DNA of 64,000 nucleotides from Nipponacmea schrenckii (Eukaryota > Mollusca > Gastropoda > Lottiidae), in assembly GCA_030562195.1 (NCBI GenBank), contig JAUJPP010000011.1:3038001-3102000 (forward strand). The letters run 5' to 3'. The translations under genes and the position numbers were made by a program. Positions 12,101 through 27,100 of this stretch are shown here, piece after piece (position 1 is the first letter of the stretch; each line of letters begins with the position of its first letter). The notes under the pieces are model-generated. The model was given only the letters and a program-made list of their open reading frames with translations. It had not been told where the DNA came from and did not search any database.

Positions 12101-15100
12101 TAAACTTACCTGTGTATTGTTTTGACAGTTGAGACAGACACTGGGTTCAGTGGTACTATAACAATTACTATATTAAACTTACCTGTGTATTGTTTTGACA
12201 GTTGAGACAGACACTGGGTTCAGTGGTACTACAACAATTACTATATTAAACTTACCTGTGTATTGTTTTGACAGTTGAGACAGACACTAGGTTCAGTGGT
12301 ACTATAACAATTACTATATTAAACTTACCTGTGTATTGTTTTGACAGTTGAGACAGACACTGGGTTCAGTGGTACTATAACAATTACTATATTAAACTTA
12401 CCTGTGTATTGTTTTGACAGTTAAGACAGACACTGGGTTCAGTGGTACTACAACAATTACTATATTAAACTTACCTGTGTATTGTTTTGACAGTTGAGAC
12501 AGACACTGGGTTCAGTGGTACTATAACAATTACTATATTAAACTTACCTGTGTATTGTTTTGACAGTTGAGACAGACACTGGGTTCAGTGGTACTACAAC
12601 AATTACTATATTAAACTTACCTGTGTATTGTTTTGACAGTTGAGACAGACACTGGGTTCAGTGGTACTATAACAATTACTATATTAAACTTACCTGTGTA
12701 TTGTTTTGACAGTTGAGACAGACACTGGGTTCAGTGGTACTATAACAATTACTATATTAAACTTACCTGTGTATTGTTTTGACAGTTGAGACAGACACTG
12801 GGTTCAGTGGTACTACAACAATTACTATATTAAACTTACCTGTGTATTGTTTTGACAGTTAAGACAGACACTGGGTTCAGTGGTACTACAACAATTACTA
12901 TATTAAACTTACCTGTGTATTGTTTTGACAGTTGAGACAGACACTGGGTTCAGTGGTACTATAACAATTACTATATTAAACTTACCTGTGTATTGTTTTG
13001 ACAGTTGAGACAGACACTGGGTTCAGTGGTACTACAACAATTACTATATTAAACTTACCTGTGTATTGTTTTGACAGTTGAGACAGACACTAGGTTCAGT
13101 GGTACTTCGACAATTACTATATTAAACTTACCTGTGTATTGTTTTGACAGTTGAGACAGACACTGGTTTCAGTGGTACTATAACAATTACTATATTAAAC
13201 TTACCTGTATTGTTTTGACAGTTGAGACAGACACTGGGTTCAGTGGTACTACAACAATTACTATATTAAACTTACCTGTATACTGTTTTGACAGTTGAGA
13301 CAGACACTAGGTTCAGTGGTACTTCGACAATTACTATATTAAACTTACCTGTGTATTGTTTTGACAGTTGAGACAGACACTGGGTTCAGTGGTACTTCTA
13401 CAATTACTATATTAAACTTACCTGTGTATTGTTTTGACAGTTGAGACAGACACTGGGTTCAGTGGTACTATAACAATTACTATATTAAACTTACCTGTGT
13501 ATTGTTTTGACAGTTGAGACAGACACTAGGTTCAGTAGTACTACAACAATTACTATATTAAACTTACCTGTGTATTGTTTTGACAGTTGAGACAGACACT
13601 GGGTTCAGTTGTACTTCGACAATTACTATATTAAACTTACCTGTATATTGTTTTGACAGCTGAGACAGACACTGGGTTCAGTGGTACTACAATAATTACT
13701 ATATTAAACTTACCTGTGTATTGTTTTGACAGCTGAGACAGACACTGGGTTCAGTGGTACTTCTACAATTACTATATTAAACTTACCTGTGTATTGTTTT
13801 GACAGTTGAGACAGACACTGGGTTCAGTGGTACTTCTACAATTACTATATTAAACTTACCTGTGTATTGTTTTGACAGTTGAGACAGACACTGGGTTCAG
13901 TGGTACTACAACAATTACTATATTAAACTTACCTGTGTATTGTTTTGACAGTTGAGACAGACACTGGGTTCAGTGGTACTTCAACAATTACTATATTAAA
14001 CTTACCTGTGTATTGTTTTGACAGTTGAGACAGACACTGGGTTCAGTGGTACTTCTACAATTACTATATTAAACTTACCTGTGTATTGTTTTGACAGTTG
14101 AGACAGACACTGGGTTCAGTGGTACTATAACAATTACTATATTAAACTTACCTGTGTATTGTTTTGACAGTTGAGACAGACACTGGGTTCAGTGGTACTT
14201 CTACAATTACTATATTAAACTTACCTGTGTATTGTTTTGACAGTTGAGACAGACACTGGGTTCAGTGGTACTATAACAATTACTATATTAAACTTACCTG
14301 TGTATTGTTTTGACAGTTGAGACAGACACTGGGTTCAGTTGTACTTCTACAATTACTATGTTTGTTACACTGACACTCTACTGAACAATTATCACCAACC
14401 CAACCAAAATGACATTTACAACGATCTGGTCGTACACACGTTCCGTGATCACATCCTTGGTGACAAACTGGTTCACAACTTTTACTGTAAATAAACAAAT
14501 ATAGCTTGCCAGGCAAGGTAACATACGCCCACTAGCAGCATTGAATTTAAAAAAGTAATTGAGCAATAACTCAAGTCAAGGGCAATAACTCAAAAACTGT
14601 TCATTTAAAAAATCGTCAAATTCAAACTTGACTACTGTCTTATCAATTCTAATCCTTACACCAAGTTTCATCAAAACCAATTCAAAATTAAAGCTTCTTA
14701 TTGAAACCAATTTTACTTAGTCAAGGGCAATAACTCAAAATCTTTCATTGAAAAAATCTAAACTTGACTGAGGTCTAATCAATTCCAATGCTCACACCAA
14801 GTTTCATCAAAATCCTTTGAAAATTGTAGGTTTTATTGCATCAACAAAAAAAGGACCTACGGACAGGGGCGACAACAATATACGTCCACATATTCATGTG
14901 GGCGTATAAAAATAGTAAAGAATTAATGATTATATTTGGTTGAATCATGGGCAATAACTCATGAAAAACTTACCCAGTGTGTATGTAGCCTTCTTTACAC
15001 TGACAAACGTAAAATGTAGTTGTATCAATACAGTTTTGTGTTTCTCGGTCACAAGAATCGTGTTGATTGATACACTCGTTTTCTGGTGGACACTGACCAA

Positions 15101-18100
15101 ATGACCAGGATACTGTATTAGCACCTGAAATATTCAAATTAAGGTTGTGAAAACTATTCTTGCCTTATGACAGTCCATTGGTTTCAAAAACTGAAATGGA
15201 TAGAGTTTTTCGTCCTCCTCTTCTACACCTAATGAAGAGAGGCAATACCATGCAGGGTGCAATAAGGAAAATTTGGACAGGACAGCTGAATTCCAACTGT
15301 CGAGGGATCCTGCACAGCTTGTAGCACACGGGGCCTCGGTTTATTGTCCCATCTCAATGACTAGACGTTTTTCCATGTCGATCCCTAAAACCTGCATCAC
15401 TGACAAGGAGAAACCGGGCTAAAAAATCCAAAAGCTTAACCTTTGCTGAGATTGAACCCTAGACCCTCAGGTAAGCAACAAACTTTATCAATATGCCGAG
15501 ATGTCAATATTATGTTTTCTTTGATGATAAATCAGCGTATATTGTACATTAATATTCTACTCCTCAACAAGGCTAAAGGATTATTATTCAAATTCTTATT
15601 TCCATGACAACGTATAAAACTGGGAATATATAATATAATAATACTGACCTATACCAGGTATATCACTCATATCAATTGATATATTCTCTACACTACATTG
15701 TCCACTGGTTGGTTTATGGAGACCCCCAGGGAGACACGCCCCTAGTCCATTCTGTCCCTCTAGGGCACACCACCCACATCCTGGCATCGTCACACAGTCA
15801 GCACATTTCTTCCCTTCCGAACACGACCTAGGACAATGTTCTTCACCCTTTTCTTGTATCACAAAACCACATTCACCGAAGGAACAGTGTAGTGGCAGAT
15901 AGGCTGGCGACATACACTGTAATAAGATAAAGTTATATGAATGGAGTTTTACATCCTACTCTTCTGTACATTATATGCTAATGAAATGAATGGAGTTTTA
16001 CACCCTTCTCTTCTGTACTTATGCTAATGAAATGAATGAGTTTTACATCCCACTATGTAATTATGGGCTAATGAAATGAATGGAGTTTTACACCCTTCTC
16101 TTCGGCACTTAATGGACAAATGAAGACAGGCAATGCCATGAGAGCATATTTTCCAGGACAGCAGTAATTGCCTAATCTTATTGCAATTTTCAACCGTCAA
16201 GGAATCTTTAACGTTCAGCCTGTAGCACACAGAACCTTGGTTTATTGTTTACAATATATAACTTACCTCATGTAGTGTTTGACTCCAAATACATTTCTGT
16301 GACCCCCCCTCGGCTCCGTGTGACCCCAGACAGCTACTACAGTTGTTATGTTTATAACATGGTTTGGGGCAAACCTCCGGCTGTGACCCTGATACCTTGG
16401 TTTTTAATGTGGAGGCTATACATGTCCAGTTATGTTTTGGTATGGAGGCGAAGGTATGGGCCATTTCTCCTGTAGAGTAAATTATAGTAATATCAATACA
16501 TAATCATTACTTTAATTCTTGAAGGTAGACTTCCTCATAGGATGACTTCCTGGGGTGGCTTTAAATAATCGTAGAATATATATCAGAACACAGTTATATC
16601 ATGTTGTTATATACCACAACTGCTTTATATTCTATATTCTCCCTGCCTTGATATTTTATATCACGGCTTGATAAAGACGGGAGTATCATCGTTGAAACGT
16701 CACAAATTATTTAATAAAGTAATTGTTATCCATATTATTGTATCCAGTTATACGCTTACCACAAACATACTGAAATTTTTGTTTATCAGTGAACTTACTT
16801 GGTGTCGTAACTATACGACAGAATCCCTTTATTATTCAATATATCTATAAAACTATTTAGTTATAATTCATTGTACCACAAATAACAAAAATTCTGAGTT
16901 CTGATTGGTCCAAATACATGGGGTTTAATAGCAATTTGACATCATGTCTTTGCAATTTGGCGTATTAATTTCAGCGAACTAGTTACAAATCTTGTTAATG
17001 TTAAATGATAAAAAGGATGTCTTCTTTTTCATTCGATAGAACACGTGCAGTTTGTTGTTATGTGCGTCATACTGCACCTAACGTCATAAAAACCGAATAG
17101 CCCATGTCTAAATTATCCATAAAAAAAGAGTCCGGGAACAAAATCATCACAATTTGTGGTACAATTCCGATAAACGACTTTCTGTTTTAGATTTAGAGGG
17201 GGTTTATTCGATATTTAACCATGCTTGAATATACATTAGACCCAACGCAGCGGTCTCGGGATCTAATGATTCAAGCATGGTTAAATATCGAATAAACCCC
17301 CTCTAAATCTAAAACAGAAAGTGTTTATCTTCTAATTAAACTATGTTATTTTAAAATTTCCATGACTATACCACAGTAGCTTTGAAACATTCCACAAAAC
17401 TATTTTACCACCCTAGCGTGAAATTTCAAGTTTCATAACTTTCAAATAATTACATACAGACAAAGAAAAAAAATGTTTGGTTTTCTCCGCATTAAAAACA
17501 AATTCTTACCAGTTTTTTTAAAGTTGCGAGTCCACATACAAGAGCCTAGAGCGAGACATTTTTTACAGTCGGCTGCGGGACAGATATATTCTGGACAACT
17601 TCGAGCTTTAACCACAGAGTGCTGTAATATTTTACACTTATTTTCTGTTGCACAGTCAGCATCTTTAGCGATACACAATCCTGTTTTACAGTTCGTACAC
17701 CATTTACACATCTAAAAATAAAACATATTTACACATCTGGAATTTGAAATCTCTTACAATAGATGTATCAATTCTGGCTTAGACAGGGTCAGGGTTAAAC
17801 AATTTATTGTTCCATTGTGGTCTGATTTATTATCTTCTTAACAAGAATTACTTCCCTTGTAGTCTGAAGTGATTTTACTTGCTGTTTACAGACCAAGTTG
17901 TTTAATAGTTTAGAAATGAGAAACTGAATTTCTATCCAGGAAAACTTACAGATTCGTAGCTAGGATCACCAGGGTAACGGGCTAGACACTGACTACAGGT
18001 CGGATAACGTTTACAATGTTTTTTATGATATTCTTCTTCTCTGCACCCTCTTCTTCGCGACGTTAACGACGGAGAACATCTATAAATAGAAACAAAACAT

Positions 18101-21100
18101 AAATCTATACATATTCAAATAATAACACAAACAATAAAGGATTCACAATAAAAACAACATACTGTAGGGCTAGAAATTAATGTGTCATGGGGTATAGAGA
18201 CTAAAATACGAGTACAAATTAATGCAATCCAAGATAGGTTTCGCAATTTTTAATATCATAAAAAAGAAAATGGCTTAAAGACATTAATAATGATCAAGAT
18301 TTTATCTTTAAATAGTCAAGTGTGAAAATCTTTTGTTTTTAACATCATTGATTACTAATCAGCTTCATATTTAGAGATAATTACCTAATTACTTAATCCC
18401 GCCCGGTCTCAATTTAAATACTCTCCATTCTACCTTTTGTCCATCAGTTGATTTTATTATCCTTTAATTCACTTGGGAATATGTATTTAAAAATGCGGAT
18501 ACAAATTAATGCAATCGCAGATAGGTCTCATTTAACGCATTAATTTCTATCTCGCAATAATTTGTAGCCTTACAGTATGTTGAAATAAGTCCTTCCTGCC
18601 CAGTGCAATAAGGGGAATTTTGCAGTAGCCTACCCTTCTTTGACATTCCAGATGTAGAGAGATTTTTAATTGGCACAGCTTGTAGCACACAGGGTCTCAT
18701 CTGATTGACAAGACACTTTTTCTATATATGTCACTCAATCTGGACCTTCAGGTTAGTGAGCAAGTATCTAACTCACTGAGCCACCACAGCTCTCTACTGA
18801 CAGGGTTGAAGTATTATCTCTACCTATACTAGGATTGAACCCTGGACCTTCAGGTTAGTGAGCAAGACTACTCACTGACCACCACAGCTCTCTACTGACA
18901 GGGTTGAAGTATTATCTCTACCTATACTAGGATTGAACCCTGGACCTTCAGGTTAGAGAGCAAGCATCTAACTCACTGAGCTACCACAGCTCTCTACTGA
19001 CAGGGTTGAAGTATTATCTCTACCTATACTAGGATTGAACCCTGGACCTTCAGGTTAGAGAGCAAGCATCTAACTCACTGAGCCACCACAGCTCTCTACT
19101 GACAGGGTTGAAGTATTATCTCAACCTATACTAGGATTGAACCCTGGACCTTCAGGTTAGTGAGCAAGCATCTAACTCACTGAGCCACCACAGCTCTCTA
19201 CTGACAGGGTTGAAGTATTATCTCAACCTATACTAGGATTGAACCCTGGACCTTCAGGTTAGAGAGCAAGCATCTAACTCACTGAGCACCACAGCTCTCT
19301 ACTGACAGGGTTGAAGTATTATCTCAACCTATACTAGGATTGAACCCTGGACCTTCATGTTAGGAGCAAGCATCTAACTCACTGAACCATCACAGCTCTC
19401 TACTGACAGGGTTGAAGTATTATCTCTACCTATACTAGGATTGAACCCTGGACCTTCAGGTTAGTGAGCAAGCATCTAACTCACTGAGCTACCACAGCTC
19501 TCTACTGACAGGGTTGAAGTATTATCTCAACCTATACTAGGATTGAACCCTGGACCTTCAGGTTAGTAGCAAGCTATCTAACTCACTGAGCTACAGCTCT
19601 CACTACAGGTTTGAAATATCTCTACCTATACTGGAGAACCTGGATTCATGTTAGGGGAGCAAGCATTAACTCACTGAACCCACAGCTCTCTACTGACAGG
19701 GTTGAAGTATTATCCCACCTATACTACCCCTGTAAACCTGCACCTCATGTTAGACATACCTGTCTCTAATCTGAAAGTTTTACAACAGGGTGATTGTATA
19801 ATCTAACCGTATACTGTGATTGAACCCTGAAGATGTCAGGTTAGTAGAAAACCACTGATCCAATATTATGACTGAATTATTATTCTTCAAATTGAACCTG
19901 GGTTTCATTTATACATGTTCTAAACTGAACCCCCCTCTTAGACAGGGTTAGAATGTATTTATTTTTCAACCATATATAGGATTGAATAACCTATCAGAGT
20001 GAGCAAGTATTAATTGTTACACCTCCACTGAAGTTGTATTATCTCTGTATATGTGTTACTGGATTAGTTATACAATATAATCACGAAACATATCTACTCA
20101 CAGGGTTAGAAGTATTATTTAACCTACAGCTAGATTGAACCTGGCTCTGTATAGTGACAAGTATTAATATATACCAATTATATAGGGTTTAGCCAGAATT
20201 ATCAGAGGAGAAGTACTGAGTATTAACTACCAGGAATCGTAATATCTGTATTATTGTTAGCAATGGTGTATTGGTATATCATAATATAGCTGAGGTAATC
20301 ATCAAACTAGTATGATTGATAACACCTACACAGTAATCTAACTGGGCTGTTTAAATTAGTAGATATACCATGTGCCATTCATAACCCCCCCAATTATAAA
20401 ATTCTCCCCATCAGTACCCCCTGTAAACCTGTCCACAGTCGTCAGACCTACCTGCTCCAATCTGTTTTACAAAAAGGTATTTATAAACTAAGTATGTGTT
20501 TTCAGAAACCAGAAGATGTCAGGATTGAGTATGAAAAAGTGATCGCAATTATTATTATTATTGTTATTTTTCAAATGAAATGTTGTTTTCATACATTGTT
20601 TTAAAATGCCCCTCGTAGGGGCAGAATGTTTTTTGTTTAACAATATATATTAGAAATATTATCAGAGGGAGTAAGTATGATTGTTACACCTACCAGCTAA
20701 TCGTAATGTCTGTATAGTGTTACAATGTGTATTGTATATCAATATATCCGAAGCGTAACTTCCATCTTCTGTTTGTCCTCCCACTGTTATTAAGGTATTG
20801 TTATAGAGTATAGAAGTATGGAATACTCGACTCTGCCACTGTAAAATAAACACAGTTATAGTTGAAATGACCATGAAATTTGAAAATTTTAAACTTGGTC
20901 AATAAGAGTATATATTCATCAGTAGATATACCTGCTGTCATAAATAACATAACAGAATCTTTATATAATCTGATAAATCTAACAAAACATTAAAATTTTA
21001 AACTAGGTCAATAAGAGTATATATTCATCAGTAGATATACCTACTGTCATAAATAACATAACACAATCCTTATATAATCTGATAAATCTAACAAAACATT

Positions 21101-24100
21101 AAAATTTTAAACTTGGTCAATAAGAGTATATATTCATCAGTAGATATACCTGCTGTCATAAATAACATAACACAATCTTTATATAATCTGATAAATCTAA
21201 CAAAACATTAAAATTTTAAACTTGGTCAATAAGAGTATATATTCATCAGTAGATATACCTGCTGCCATAAATAACATAATAGAATCTTTATATAATCTGA
21301 TAAATCTAACAAAACATTAAAATTTTAAACTTGGTCAATAAGAGTATATATTCATCAGTAAATATACCTGCTGTCATAAATAACATAACAGAATCTTTAT
21401 ATAATCTGATAAATCTAACAAAACATTAAAATTTTAAACTTGGCCAATAAGAGATCTATTCATCAGTAGATATACCTGCTGTCATAAATAACATAACAGA
21501 ATCCTTATATAATCTGATAAATCTAACAAAACATTAAAATTTTAAACTTGGTCAATAAGAGTATATATTCATCAGTAGATATACCTGCAACTATAAATAA
21601 TAAAAAAAATAAATAAATATCCAAAAACTAAAAATCCATAAAGATGCATTTGATTATTGAAAAACGCTTAATAAACTGATTAAGCGTTCTTCAAAAATGA
21701 CTTAAGTTTTCCAGATTTTACAAGGATTCTGTTACTTTATAACACTGATGAATATATACTCATATTGACCATTCTTGATGAATATATACTCATATTGACC
21801 ATTCTTGAGAACTTATATTGTATTTTCATGGTAAGACGCAGTATCCCTATCCCTAATGTTGGATATGATGAAAATGTTGGCCATTTCATTTCGTTTGGGT
21901 GGTCTTCGTGACATAAAAAATCTGGAGCTTCGCTAAATTTGCTATGAACACTGGGTGGTCTTTGTGAAATAAAAAATCCGTAGCTTAGCTTTATTTGCTA
22001 TTTATCACACGTTTAATGTCTGTGAAAAGTTTTCTCACCTCCGTTGAGTTTTTTAGTGTTAATAAATTCCATTCATTTGACCGAACATCAAAGGTATAAA
22101 TAACATGGGAGATAACCCAGTGATCAAAACGATATAAATAACCACCGAAGGTAAAGATGGTGGAGGTTGACTCGTCGTAAACTGCTGTATGGCCGTATAA
22201 ACCTATCAAATACAAAATATTCAGTATAGTATTTAATATAGCATCGCAAACCCAATCTCGAAAACTAGACATCATAATAGTGAAACATTGGTAGCAGCTT
22301 ACTTGAACCTAATTAAAGTCAGTTGAATGATGTAAAGGGTCATGATATTTTCCCATCAAAACTATCGCTTTATTCTAACATGATATTTTCCGGAATAGAG
22401 AATAGCAGAATGGCATGTTCACGCCTTTAAAATGTCTCCTAATTATCCTCGTTCCCTGATTCTGGTTACTAAGGTTATACGTTAGGGTATGATTAAAACT
22501 AACTTACCTATAGGAAAAGCTCCCTCTAGTTTATTCTGTTCATATTCCTTCCACGCGTAAATATCATCTTTAGCATCGTAGAGAAATACTTTATTAGAGA
22601 AATAATTATTAGCCGAGAAACCTCCAATTATAACAATCTTAGTATCTTCCATGTGGGTGAAGCTATGACCAGCTAGTGGTGGTACCCAGTTAGGGGCTTG
22701 CTGAAATATCAAAATGACATGAAATGGAGTTTAACGTTGTACTCTTCTGCACCTAATGGACTAATGAAGACAGGCAATGCCATGCAGGTTGCCATAAGAG
22801 AAATTTTGCCAGGACAGTAGAATACGTCTGCTCTTTTTCCAGCTGTATTGTGTATTTATCCCATTATCATTATCTTTAACATTATAAAACCAGTAAAAAC
22901 TTACCGTGATATTGGACCAAACTTGAGACTCTATGTTATATTTCCACAGTTGGTTGGTCGGAACGTACGATTCACCAGAACTCGAGGCCAGGAAACCACC
23001 AAATACAAATATAATCTTTAATAACGGAACACAGGCTGCTCCGTGGTAATACCTACAATAATAAATATATAGTTTATCATACACTCGGATTTTTGATGAT
23101 TATGACAATGTAAATTGTAGAAACATTGTGTACAATAAAACTCAGGAGTAGTATACTATATAAACTGATGATGACAATGTAAATTGTAGAAACATTGTGT
23201 ACAATAAAACTCAGGAGTAGTATACTATATAAACTGATGATAACAATGTAAATTGTAGAAACATTGTGTACAATAAAACTCAGGAGTAGTATACTATATA
23301 AACTGATGATGACAATGTAAATTGTAGAAACATTGTGTACAATAAAACTGAGGAGTAGTATACTATATAAACTGATGATGACAATGTAAATTGTAGAAAC
23401 ATTGTGTACAATAAAACTCAGGAGTAGTATACCATATAAACTGATGATGACAATGTAAATTGTTGAAACATTGTGTACAATAAAACTCAGGAGTAGTATA
23501 CTATATAAACTGATGATGACAATGTAAATTGTAGAAACATTGTGTACAATAAAACTCAGGAGTAGTATACTATATAAACTGATGATGACAATGTAAATTG
23601 TTGAAACATTGTGTACAATAAAACTCAGGAGTAGTATACTATATAAACTGATAATAACAATGTAAATTGTAGAAACATTGTGTACAATAAAACTCAGGAG
23701 TAGTATACTATATAAACTGATGATGACAATGTAAATTGTTGAAACATTGTGTACAATAAAACTCAGGAGTAGTATACTATATAAACTGATAATAACAATG
23801 TAAATTGTAGAAACATTGTGTACAATAAAACTCAGGAGTAGTATACTATATAAACTGATAATAACAATGTAAATTGTAGAAACATTGTGTATAATAAAAC
23901 TCAGGAGTAGTATACTATATAAACTGATAATGACAATGTAAATTGTAGAAACATTGTGTACAATAAAACTCAGGAGTAGTATACTATATAAACTGATAAT
24001 GACAATGTAAACTGTAGAAACATTGTGTATAATAAAACTCAGTAGTAGTATACCATATAAACTGATGATGATAATGTAAATTGTTGAAACATTGTATACA

Positions 24101-27100
24101 ATAAAACTCAGGAGTAGTATACTATATAAACTGATAATAACAATGTAAATTGTAGAAACATTGTGTACAATAAAACTCAGGAGTAGTATACTATATAAAC
24201 TGATAATAACAATGTAAATTGTAGAAACATTGTGTACAATAAAACTCAGGAGTAGTATACTATATAAACTGATAATGACAATGTAAATTGTAGAAACATT
24301 GTGTACAATAAAACTCAGGAGTAGTATACTATATAAACTGATGATGACAATGTAAATTGTAGAAACATTGTGTACAATAAAACTCAGGAGTAGTATACTA
24401 TATAAACTGATGATGACAATGTAAATTGTAGAAACATTGTGTACAATAAAACTCAGGAGTAGTATACTATATAAACTGATGATAATAATGTAAATTGTTG
24501 AAACATTGTGTACAATAAAACTCAGTAGTAGTATACTATATAAACTGATGATGACAATGTAAATTGTAGAAACATTGTGTACAATAAAACTCAGGAGTAG
24601 TATACTATATAAACTGATAATGACAATGTAAATTGTAGAAACATTGTGTACAATAAAACCCAGGAGTAGTATACTATATAAACTGATAATGACAATGTAA
24701 ATTGTTGAAACATTGTGTACAATAAAACTCAGGAGTAGTATACTATATAAACTGATAATAACAATGTAAATTGTAGAAACATTGTGTACAATAAAACTCA
24801 GGAGTAGTATACTATATAAACTGATAATAACAATGTAAATTGTAGAAACATTGTGTACAATAAAACTCAGGAGTAGTATACTATATAAACTGATGATGAC
24901 AATGTAAATTGTAGAAACATTGTGTAAAATAAAACTCAGGAGTACTATACTATATAAACTGATGATGACAATGTAAATTGTAGAAACATTGTGTACAATA
25001 AAACTCAGGAGTAGTATACTATATAAACTGATAATGACAATGTAAATTGTTGAAACATTGTGTACAATAAAACTCAGAAGTAGTATACTATATAAACTGA
25101 TAATGACAATGTAAATTGTTGAAACATTGTGTATAATAAAACTCAGGAGTAGTATACTATATAAACTGATAATGACAATGTAAATTGTTGAAACATTGTG
25201 TATAATAAAACTCAGGAGTAGTATACTATATAAACTGATGATGACAATGTAAATTGTAGAAACATTGTGTATAACAAAACCAATAAATAAACACTCACCT
25301 TCCCGAGGGTTTGGCATCGATAGGTATAATCTTGGACCATTTTCTTACCGAGATTTCATATACCCACATATCATTCTGCAGACCCTCACTGGGTGAGATT
25401 CCACCAAACAGATAGAGATTTCCGTCCCCACAGCTAGTTAGGGAGTGACCCATCAGGGCAGGGGGTAGATTGGTTTGATTTTTCATTCTATTAGGGTCTA
25501 TAAGTAACTCCAGTCTGGGTAGATTGGTATCAACTGGAATATTACACGCCGCTCCCACGAAATTATCAGTGCATTCACACATACCATATTCCTAGAATTA
25601 TAGATTATTATAAATTATACTTTTTAAATGACATTTCAGACGTAGGTAGGACAATAAGCCTATATAACAATAATATTTACACTAATATGGCTGAAGTTTT
25701 AACGTTATAAAATTGAAACTTACGTGATTACACTCTCCTTGGGTAAGATTATACGAACAGTTTCGAGGACACAGTTCTAACTCACAGTTAATACCCCCGA
25801 ACCCTCTCTGACAGACGCATTCCCCTTCAACACATTCTCGATGACCTTGACATTCATCAGGACACATATTGATCTGAAAACTGGCGTTAAATCCTCGCGA
25901 TGATGAACCTGTAAAGGAATTTCAAATTGTTTTATTAAAGACCTCGACTTCAGGAATAATTTATAGGAGTTAAATGAAATCTTATCAAATAAAGAAACAG
26001 CAAAAAAAAAGAAATGAAATGTAATGAAATGAAATGAAATGAAAGTTTTTTGTAGAAATTAGGTTTAAATGTCTCAGTTTCTATCCACAAATTATCTTTA
26101 ATTAGATGTGGTAACTTTACTATAAGCTATAAATATGTTAGTTAATTTTCAACAAATTCCTTAGAGGTGTGATTAAAATGAAATAAATGGAGTTTTACAT
26201 CCACTCTTCTGCACCTTATGGGCTAATGAAGACAGGCCATGCCATGCAGTGTACAATGAGGGAAATTTTACCAGAACAGCAGCATTAGTCTACTCTTTTT
26301 GTTGAGGTATCTTAAATGTCTAGATCCAGTAACTGTCTTTAACGTGCACAGCCTTTAGGGTTCTGTTTATTGTCCCATTCAATGATTTGACGTTTTTTCC
26401 ATGTCAGTCCATCTGACAGGGAAAAAGGGATGAAAAATCCAAAGTTCATCTCGACCTTTTAACATATTAAGAATGATAGAATAATATCTTGGACTAACTT
26501 ACGGCGTATATCAGCTTCAAAATACACTGTAATAACTCCCGACTTGGCAACAACAACAAAATCACGGCCTGGTTTCATACCACAGAACGCCCCTAACAAA
26601 GTCGCTGAATTATTAACACCACTGATGAATTCTGGGGTACCATCGTAAATATATAGCAGATGCTGAAATTTTAAAATAAAATAAATCAATATTCGATATT
26701 TATAGAGTTTCTTGAGTTTTTCATGATTTCATGAACATCACCACAAGTTGATTTAAGAGCAAAACTATGAGGTTTGTTTCAATTTTATCAACAAGTGACT
26801 TACCCTTCCACATTTAACCTCCATATCTCCTTCTACAGCCAGCCTAATACTAGGTACGGGAACATCCGGAGGGGGGTTAAAATTAGATATATCACTGAAC
26901 ACTGTCATTAACCACAAACAGTAGGCATGGGAACGATGTACTACGCCACTACCTTGATGTGTACCTAGTGCACCCTGGGTGATATTTGTTAATATTGTTC
27001 GATCATCACATCGTAGGTAACATTTCATACCGTGCCTGTAAAAATAAAATAGACAGTAAAGTTGATCACAACCGAATGAATTTGATCTGAATTTCAAGTC

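Larger units (their letters stand above)
18100..20640 (-). other. MEGF8: Expected site of missing MEGF8 exon 24
   Basis: Exon 23 ends in phase 1 and exon 25 starts in phase 2, so an exon of length 1 mod 3 must lie between them. By homology it should encode the last Kelch blade and the first PSI cysteines. No matching minus-strand translation was found here. The right part (about 19600-20640) is a blend of 102-bp repeat and frayed near-copies of the exon 23 area, so loss in assembly is likelier than loss in the animal. Confidence 0.6.

Noticed and set aside
10941..14345. CRISPR-like regular array
   Set aside because: No unique spacers; repeats are head-to-tail and hold a eukaryotic exon edge.
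23077..25317. 746-codon open frame on the minus strand
   Set aside because: Pure product of a 69-base (23-codon) period inside a MEGF8 intron; hydrophobic, identical units, no start context or homology.
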